From Porphyromonadaceae bacterium (lineage in GTDB: Bacteria > Bacteroidota > Bacteroidia > Bacteroidales > Tannerellaceae): a stretch of DNA of 5,531 nt. A program made the position numbers and the translations under genes. The stretch covers positions 5,191 through 10,721 of the forward strand of contig DOZP01000036.1 of assembly GCA_003517945.1 (NCBI GenBank), written 5' to 3'. Each line of letters begins with the position of its first letter. The stretch's first letter is position 1. Of the stretch, positions 1 to 5,531 are shown one piece after another. The notes beneath the pieces were generated by a model. It was given only the letters and a program-made list of their open reading frames with translations. It was not told the origin of the DNA and did not search any database.

Positions 1-53
1 GATCAAAATCAGTATTAACAGTTATAATTACTAACTTAAATCAGCGTAAATCT
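1..53 (+). other. AT-rich leader before the SusC-family gene
   Basis: This short non-coding stretch precedes the transporter start codon and is strongly AT-rich. I see no Bacteroidota-type promoter (TTTG near -33 with TAnnTTTG near -7) and no Shine-Dalgarno motif near the ATG, which is usual for this phylum. A TATAAT string occurs at 23-28, but that is not the Bacteroidota consensus and is expected by chance in such sequence. The promoter probably lies further upstream, outside the window, or is an ECF-sigma promoter that cannot be recognised by eye. Confidence 0.5.
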
Positions 54-3000
54 ATGGAAAAAAAAGTATTGTCGAACAAAAGAAAGGTTAAACAAAAGAA
101 AATAATGCGAATTATGAAAATGTTCATGTTATTTACTTTTTTAGGTATAGGTGCATGTTTTGCAAATCAGAGCTACTCACAGGAGACTTTTTTCACCTTC
201 GAGCTTACTAATCGCACGGTAGAAGATGTTTTCAGTGAGATTGAAGAGTCAAGCGAATATATATTCTTTTATCTGGATCATTCGCTTGACCTGAGCCGCA
301 AAGTATCGGTCAAAGTAAAAGACCAACAGGTAAGTGCCATTCTGGATCAGATTTTTAAGGGAACGGATAATCAATACCATATTTCCGACCGGCAGATCAT
401 TATTTCGAAGGCAAGCAGTCCGTCTGTTTCTCCGGCCGTTCAACAACAAGCCACCCGGACGATTACAGGTATTGTATCGGATGATCTGGGCCCTGTTGCC
501 GGAGCGAATATTGTGATAAAAGGGACTACGCAAGGCGTTATCAGTGGTGTGGATGGTAAATTTGTCCTGGAAAAAGTTCCGGAGAATGCAACTATTCAGG
601 TTTCTTACATCGGTTATATTACCGAAGAAATTGCTATTACCAATCAAACGCATCTGAATATCTTGCTGAAGGAAGATGCCGTAGGTATGGAAGAAATAGT
701 GGTAGTTGGCTTCGGTAAGCAGAAAAAACAATCTGTTACCGGTGCTATCACGACCATTAGTTCCAGAGAACTGAAGGTTCCGGCAACGAATCTGAGCTCG
801 GCTTTTGCCGGTAAATTGGCCGGTGTGGTTGCTGTGCAACGTTCGGGTGAACCGGGTGCAGACGGAGCCAATTTCTGGATTCGCGGTATCTCAACCTTTT
901 CGGGTCAAACCGAACCATTAATATTTATTGACGGAATAGAAGCCACTACGGCTGATATGAACGCGTTGTCGCCCGAAGTGATTGAAAATTTCTCTGTGTT
1001 GATGGACGCTACGGCTACCGCATTGTATGGCGCCCGCGGAGCAAACGGTGTTATGCTGATCACTACGCGTCAGGGAAGCAAAAACGAACGCGCCAGAATT
1101 AATATTCGGATAGAAGGACAAATGACGCAGCCTACACAAGTTTTGAAATTAGCCGATGGGGTTACTTACATGGAAATGTATAACGAGGGTGCGATTACCC
1201 GTAACGGAGCCCCGGTCTTTTCGCAGGAAAAGATTGACGGTACCCGTGCAAATCTGGATCCGTACCTCTATCCTGACGTGAACTGGCAGGATTTTTTGTT
1301 TAAAGACTGGTCGTATAACCAAACCGCCAACATCAACGTTACCGGTGGAGGGAACAGGATTACTTATTTTATGAATGTCTCGATGAACAACGATAATGGT
1401 ATGCTGAAGACCGCCTCGCAGAATGCGTTCAATACGAACATCCGTCAGCAACGTTATTCGATGCAGGGCAACATTGCTGCCGATCTGTCGCCGACAACAA
1501 AGGCGACACTGAGGCTCAATTCCCAAATCGTAAACTACAACGGCGCTTATAACAGTACGGCGACTATTTATGCACGTCTTTTTGAATCGCCCGGCGTACT
1601 TTTTCCGGCCTATATCCCGAGCGAACTGAATCCGGGTGCAGGCCATATCATGTTTGGGAACAGTACCGGAGGACCAAGCCCTATAGGCGGGGCAAATCTC
1701 TACTATAATGCGTATGCCAATATGGTGAACGGTTATACGGAGCGTAATGAAAATACGAATACGGTATCGTTTGAAGTGGAACAGGATTTGAAAATTCTTA
1801 CTCCGGGATTGCGAGTTAAAGGACTGATTTCATTCAAAAACTGGACAAAGACAAATGTTCTTCGCTATTACAATCCGTACTATCACGAAGTGACCCCTGA
1901 TCCTACGGGAGAATTGCCCCGGATCATATCCGCCCCATTGAATAATAACGGCACCACGGCGTTGACGTATGTGACTCCTACCATTGGGAGTGGAACTACT
2001 AATCCGCAGGATGGGGATCACGTGATGAACGCACAATTCAATATCGAATATAACCGTACGTTCGCCGAAGTGCACGACGTTACCGGTTTGTTTGTGTATC
2101 AGCAGCGCAATTATAGTGAAAATCTTCCGGTGAATTATTTTGGAAGTTTGTCAATCCGTAATCAGGGAATGGCCGGACGTTTAACCTATGGCTATGGCGG
2201 CCGTTATCTGGTAGAAGCCAATTTCGGTTACAACGGCAGCGAGAATTTTGCGAAAGGCAACCGTTACGGATTCTTCCCTTCGTTTGCGATAGGTTACAAT
2301 ATCTCTAACGAGGACTTCTGGGAGCCGGTTAAAAATATTATTTCCAACCTGAAGCTTCGTGCGTCATGGGGGATAGTGGGTAACTCTTCTACAGGCGACA
2401 ATCGTTTTCCGTACCTTTCGTTTGTCAACCTTAACGGGAGAAGCTTCACTTTCGGAGATGACTGGCAAACTACCCGGACAGGGGCCAGTATTACCCGTTA
2501 TGGGGCTGAAGGCGCAAGATGGGAAGAAGGTATAAAGAGGAATGTAGGATTCGATATGTCGCTGTTCGGCGCATTGGATCTCTCGGTGAATGTGTTTAAC
2601 GAAAATCGTAATGGCATTTTTATGCAATACAGAACCACGCCGGTAGAATCGGGAGTTAGCGGAGATCTTGTTCCTTTTGCAAATCTCGGTAAGGTGAAAA
2701 ATGAAGGTTTAGACTTATCGCTTAATTACAGTAAGGCGTTTCTCAACAACGAGCTGATCGTGGGGGCTCGCGGAACATTCACTTTCGCTAAAAACACGTT
2801 GGTTGACCGCGATGAGCCGGTAAATACGCCTGCATACAGATCTGAAATAGGCAAGTCCCTGAATATGAATACAGGATACGTCGCCTTGGGATTGTTCAAA
2901 GACCAGGAAGATATCGACTCCAGCCCGAAACAAATGTTTGGTAACTACGGAGTGGGTGATATTAAATATAAAGACCTGAATGACGATGGCCTGATCGATG

Positions 3001-3524
3001 GGAATGATATTACTCAGATGGGATACCCCACCGTACCGCAAATCGTTTGGGGCGGCGGGTTGTCGGTACAGTACAAGGCTTTCGATTTTTCATTGTTTTT
3101 TCAGGGGGCAGGCAGAACCAGTATCATGATGGGCGACGTTCATCCGTTTAACGACCTGATGTCGCAACTTTATCAGTTTGTTGCAGACGATTACTGGACG
3201 GAGGCTAATCCGAATCCGAATGCCGCGTATCCGCGTCTGACAACCAAAACGTCTACGGGAATACACAACAATCACAGATCTTCGAGCTATTGGCAGCGCA
3301 ACGGCGCTTTTTTCCGGTTGAAAGACATTGAGGCAGGCTATACTTTTAAATTCGCCCGCGTGTATATATCCGGACGAAACGTGTTTACCGTAAGCGATTT
3401 CAATCATTGGGATCCCGAACTTGGGGGCATTGACAGCGGTAACGGCTACGGATCTTCTCAGGCGCGCGGTTTGAAATACCCGCCGCTTCGCGTTTGGTCG
3501 GCCGGTTTACAATTAACGTTTTAA
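54..3524 (+). CDS. SusC/RagA-family TonB-dependent outer-membrane transporter with N-terminal STN signalling domain
   Basis: This is an outer-membrane active transporter that, in this family, imports a ligand captured by its SusD partner using TonB-ExbBD energy. A very basic n-region (residues 1-22) and hydrophobic core (about 23-37) form a signal peptide, probably cleaved near SYSQ (40-43). Residues about 46-118 match the STN domain. A Ser/Pro/Gln-rich linker (about 120-134) leads to a carboxypeptidase-D-regulatory-like domain (about 137-206; GxV, GVDGKF and SYIGY elements). The TonB-box region MEEIVVVGFG is at 212-221. The plug spans about 225-341 and carries WIRGIST, IDGIE and the family signature YGARGANGVMLITT (325-338). 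The rest is beta-barrel, with DLNDDGLIDGND at 974-985, DPE at 1120-1122 and a terminal Phe typical of outer-membrane barrels. The length is normal for an STN-bearing SusC and there is no frameshift. The start is uncertain: M18 (base 105) or M21 would also leave a good signal peptide. The STN domain implies control through a FecR-type anti-sigma factor (inference). The substrate is unknown. Confidence 0.97.
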   Translation: MEKKVLSNKRKVKQKKIMRIMKMFMLFTFLGIGACFANQSYSQETFFTFELTNRTVEDVFSEIEESSEYIFFYLDHSLDLSRKVSVKVKDQQVSAILDQIFKGTDNQYHISDRQIIISKASSPSVSPAVQQQATRTITGIVSDDLGPVAGANIVIKGTTQGVISGVDGKFVLEKVPENATIQVSYIGYITEEIAITNQTHLNILLKEDAVGMEEIVVVGFGKQKKQSVTGAITTISSRELKVPATNLSSAFAGKLAGVVAVQRSGEPGADGANFWIRGISTFSGQTEPLIFIDGIEATTADMNALSPEVIENFSVLMDATATALYGARGANGVMLITTRQGSKNERARINIRIEGQMTQPTQVLKLADGVTYMEMYNEGAITRNGAPVFSQEKIDGTRANLDPYLYPDVNWQDFLFKDWSYNQTANINVTGGGNRITYFMNVSMNNDNGMLKTASQNAFNTNIRQQRYSMQGNIAADLSPTTKATLRLNSQIVNYNGAYNSTATIYARLFESPGVLFPAYIPSELNPGAGHIMFGNSTGGPSPIGGANLYYNAYANMVNGYTERNENTNTVSFEVEQDLKILTPGLRVKGLISFKNWTKTNVLRYYNPYYHEVTPDPTGELPRIISAPLNNNGTTALTYVTPTIGSGTTNPQDGDHVMNAQFNIEYNRTFAEVHDVTGLFVYQQRNYSENLPVNYFGSLSIRNQGMAGRLTYGYGGRYLVEANFGYNGSENFAKGNRYGFFPSFAIGYNISNEDFWEPVKNIISNLKLRASWGIVGNSSTGDNRFPYLSFVNLNGRSFTFGDDWQTTRTGASITRYGAEGARWEEGIKRNVGFDMSLFGALDLSVNVFNENRNGIFMQYRTTPVESGVSGDLVPFANLGKVKNEGLDLSLNYSKAFLNNELIVGARGTFTFAKNTLVDRDEPVNTPAYRSEIGKSLNMNTGYVALGLFKDQEDIDSSPKQMFGNYGVGDIKYKDLNDDGLIDGNDITQMGYPTVPQIVWGGGLSVQYKAFDFSLFFQGAGRTSIMMGDVHPFNDLMSQLYQFVADDYWTEANPNPNAAYPRLTTKTSTGIHNNHRSSSYWQRNGAFFRLKDIEAGYTFKFARVYISGRNVFTVSDFNHWDPELGGIDSGNGYGSSQARGLKYPPLRVWSAGLQLTF

Positions 3525-3557
3525 TTTAACGAACAGACTCAAACATAATAACAAAAA
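3525..3557 (+). other. Short intergenic gap within the susC-susD-like operon
   Basis: This 33-base AT-rich spacer lies between the transporter stop and the lipoprotein start. It contains no GC-rich hairpin followed by a T-run, and no recognisable promoter. The two genes are therefore most likely on one transcript. The bases just before the second ATG are almost all A (acaaaaa), which fits the A-rich, Shine-Dalgarno-poor translation starts common in Bacteroidota. Confidence 0.75.
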
Positions 3558-5531
3558 ATGTATAAAGATATGAAACATTACTCTATTATAGTATTATTCT
3601 GTGGCATATGGCTATTTACCGCAACGTCTTGCGACTTTCTGGATGTTGTTCCTGATGATACGGCGACACTTGCCGATGCTTTTAAAAATGAGACTACTAC
3701 CGAGGCCTTCCTGTTCACTACCTACAGTTATCAAATGGAATACCGCAACTGGCGTTCGGTACCGGGCAGATTAACCACTAACGAAATGGTAGCCGAAAGC
3801 CGTTGGGGAGATATATGGTTCCCTTTCAAGTTGTATAACACGAATCAAACGGGTTCGTCGAATCTTCAATTGTACGATGTATGGCAAAATAGTTATACCG
3901 CTATACGCTTGTGTTATATCTTTCTTGAAAACGTTGACAACGCGAAACCGGATAATATTTCCGTCGAAGCCTTCGAGGGCCTGAAAAACAGATGGAAAGG
4001 TGAAGCGAAATTTCTTATTGCATGGTACCATCATTTATTATTTCAGCATTATGGTCCGATTGTGCTTATCGAGGGGGTAGCCAACGCGCAGCAACCGAGG
4101 ATGAGTATCGACGAATGTGTAAATGCCATAGCCGGCTGGTATGACGAAGCTGCGGAACAGTTGCCTGCGACCGTCGGACGTGGGGACCTGGGGCGCGCTA
4201 ACAAAATGGCTGCTTTAGCCATGAAAGCGAAGTTATTGCTTTACGCCGCCAGCCCTCTCTTCAATGGCGACCCTGAAGGTGTATTTACCGAAGCAAATCC
4301 TGATTTTAAGAAACTTATGAATCTGCAACGTGACAATGCCAAGTGGGAGCGTGCTCTTAGAGCAATCGAAGAAGCGATAACGTTTGCCGAAGGGCAAGGC
4401 GTTAAATTATATAGATTTGAAGATTCTGCCGATCCTGTTGCCGGCAAACCGGCTATAACTCCTGAACGCCGCGCTTATCTGAATGTTCGCAATCTGGCGA
4501 TTGTGAACTGGAATTCCGAAGTTATATGGGGATATACGGGGTCGGCGCAAAATGATCCGGATGAATGGGAGCGTCATGTAGTGCCGGGAGGCATGGGTGG
4601 CCGTAGCCGTGCGTTCGGTAATCCTGTCGGCGGTCTATCGCCGACACTGGCCGCTGTTAAGATTTTTTACTCAGCCAACGGAAAGCCGCTTGAGAAAGAA
4701 AGTGATGCGGAAAGAGGGTATCCGTGGACAGAAGACGGACGAATGACTATTCCGGAGGGTGAAAACACCTGTCACCTGCATTTGAACCGCGAACCGCGTT
4801 TCTATGCGGCTATCGGTTACGATGGAGGTATATACGAGTACAACGACTGGAAAGAGCATGTATTGAATCTCAAGTGCGGAGCAGTAGGTCAAACGGACAT
4901 AAACGGACTTTATGTCGGTCAGAATCTGGAAAATTCAGTAGCCAATCAGGATCGTTTAGAAACCGGCTACGCCGTTAAAAAGAATGTCAATCCTACGGGG
5001 GTGGCAGGCACGGCTACAGGCGATTGGACTCCGATCAGAAGATATATGTGGACCCTTATCCGGCTTGGCGATCTTTATTTGCAGTATGCCGAGGCATGTG
5101 CCGAGGCGAAAGGTAGTTTAGACACAAAAGCCCAGGAGTATATTAAAAGGATACATGACCGTGCGGGATTGGACGGCGATAATTTCTATTATAAGAATTA
5201 CAACGGAGCGCAACTTGTAGAAGCCGTTCGCCGGGAACGCATGATTGAACTGATATTCGAATCGCAGTGGCACTACGATCTTCGCCGCTGGGAAATGGCT
5301 GACAAGTGGTTTAACCAGGGCATGTGGGCCAGTGAAGGATATTCGGATAGAGAAGGCACATGGGGACTGAACATCACAGGCACCACCAACGAAATTTTCT
5401 ACAAGGAAGTAAACTCGGTTTACTCCGGTTACCGTGCTCCTTATGTATTCGACAAACGCATGTATTTGTTGCCGATTGCTATCGGTCACGTGAATATCAA
5501 CGAATTGCTGGTTCAAAATCCCGGATTTTAG
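3558..5531 (+). CDS. SusD/RagB-family nutrient-binding outer-membrane lipoprotein
   Basis: This is a surface lipoprotein that, by family precedent, caps the SusC barrel encoded just upstream and captures ligand for import. The signal peptide ends in a lipobox, ATSC, with lipidated Cys25, followed by the DFLDVVPDD start typical of SusD. The N-terminal SusD-like half has the helical segment GEAKFLIAWYHHLLFQHYG (148-166) and the AMKAKLLLYAASPLFNG element (221-237), which belong to the TPR-like helical core. The C-terminal SusD/RagB half has a KIFYSANGKPL element (368-378), LNREPRFYAAI (409-419), WTLIRLGDLYLQYAEA (498-513), VRRERMIELIFESQWHYDLRRW (557-578, quoted as key residues R559, E560, R561, E564, E568, D574, R577 and W578 matching the family) and the terminal QNPGF. 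Its length is at the long end for SusD proteins, and it is intact. M5 (base 3570) is an equally plausible start because it leaves the signal peptide complete. Ligand specificity cannot be read from the sequence. Confidence 0.97.
   Translation: MYKDMKHYSIIVLFCGIWLFTATSCDFLDVVPDDTATLADAFKNETTTEAFLFTTYSYQMEYRNWRSVPGRLTTNEMVAESRWGDIWFPFKLYNTNQTGSSNLQLYDVWQNSYTAIRLCYIFLENVDNAKPDNISVEAFEGLKNRWKGEAKFLIAWYHHLLFQHYGPIVLIEGVANAQQPRMSIDECVNAIAGWYDEAAEQLPATVGRGDLGRANKMAALAMKAKLLLYAASPLFNGDPEGVFTEANPDFKKLMNLQRDNAKWERALRAIEEAITFAEGQGVKLYRFEDSADPVAGKPAITPERRAYLNVRNLAIVNWNSEVIWGYTGSAQNDPDEWERHVVPGGMGGRSRAFGNPVGGLSPTLAAVKIFYSANGKPLEKESDAERGYPWTEDGRMTIPEGENTCHLHLNREPRFYAAIGYDGGIYEYNDWKEHVLNLKCGAVGQTDINGLYVGQNLENSVANQDRLETGYAVKKNVNPTGVAGTATGDWTPIRRYMWTLIRLGDLYLQYAEACAEAKGSLDTKAQEYIKRIHDRAGLDGDNFYYKNYNGAQLVEAVRRERMIELIFESQWHYDLRRWEMADKWFNQGMWASEGYSDREGTWGLNITGTTNEIFYKEVNSVYSGYRAPYVFDKRMYLLPIAIGHVNINELLVQNPGF

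Noticed and set aside
23..28. TATAAT string resembling a -10 box
   Set aside because: Bacteroidota primary promoters use a different -7 element (TAnnTTTG) with TTTG near -33. Neither is present here, and there is no matching -35.
20..36. Short inverted repeat AGTTA / TAACT separated by 7 bases, a possible operator
   Set aside because: The 5-base AT-rich arms are expected by chance in this leader, and no neighbouring regulator or promoter element supports a binding site.
147..158. Lipobox-like IGAC at residues 32-35 of the SusC-like protein, suggesting a lipoprotein
   Set aside because: SusC-family barrels are not lipidated, the cysteine lies within the hydrophobic signal core, and a usual signal-peptidase I site follows near SYSQ.
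249..839. Antisense open frame of 196 codons opposite the SusC-like gene
   Set aside because: Its translation shows no recognisable domain. It lies wholly opposite the conserved STN, carboxypeptidase-like and plug coding sequence, so it is a shadow frame of the real gene.
1149..1646. Antisense open frame of 165 codons opposite the barrel region
   Set aside because: It shows no domain or plausible start context, and the + strand here encodes unmistakable SusC barrel sequence.
3511..3557. Possible terminator between the two genes (AACGTT palindrome followed by T-rich sequence)
   Set aside because: The palindrome is only six bases with no loop, lies inside the end of the coding sequence, and cannot form a stable hairpin.
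5118..5516. Antisense open frame of 132 codons opposite the SusD C-terminus
   Set aside because: It overlaps the strongly conserved RRER...DLRRW region and the C-terminal QNPGF context of the lipoprotein, and shows no family features of its own.

Overview
The window holds a single SusC/SusD-type (RagA/RagB-type) outer-membrane uptake pair, both genes on the + strand. This points to a member of the Bacteroidota, most likely a Bacteroidales gut or anaerobic-digester lineage. Three things support this: the SusC/SusD pairing is essentially confined to that phylum, the lipobox-bearing SusD ends in a typical QNPGF, and the sequences before both starts are A-rich and lack a clear Shine-Dalgarno motif, as is usual there. 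Genus and species cannot be told from this sequence.

Layout: bases 1-53 are a short AT-rich leader with no promoter I can support. Bases 54-3524 encode a full-length 1156-residue SusC-family TonB-dependent transporter. It has a signal peptide, an N-terminal STN signalling domain, a carboxypeptidase-D-regulatory-like domain, a TonB-box region, a plug and a C-terminal beta-barrel. A 33-base gap (3525-3557) without a terminator follows. Bases 3558-5531 encode a complete 657-residue SusD-family surface lipoprotein whose stop codon is the last three bases of the window.

Working model (family knowledge plus inference): the SusD lipoprotein sits as a lid on the SusC barrel and captures a ligand, probably an oligosaccharide or peptide. 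SusC then imports it using TonB-ExbBD energy. The STN domain suggests that SusC also reports ligand occupancy to a FecR-like anti-sigma factor and an ECF sigma factor, but no such genes lie in this window. No catabolic enzyme is visible either, so the substrate is undetermined.

Both genes look intact and similar in base composition. I found no RNA gene, mobile element, CRISPR array or convincing repeat, and no evidence of a previously undescribed system.
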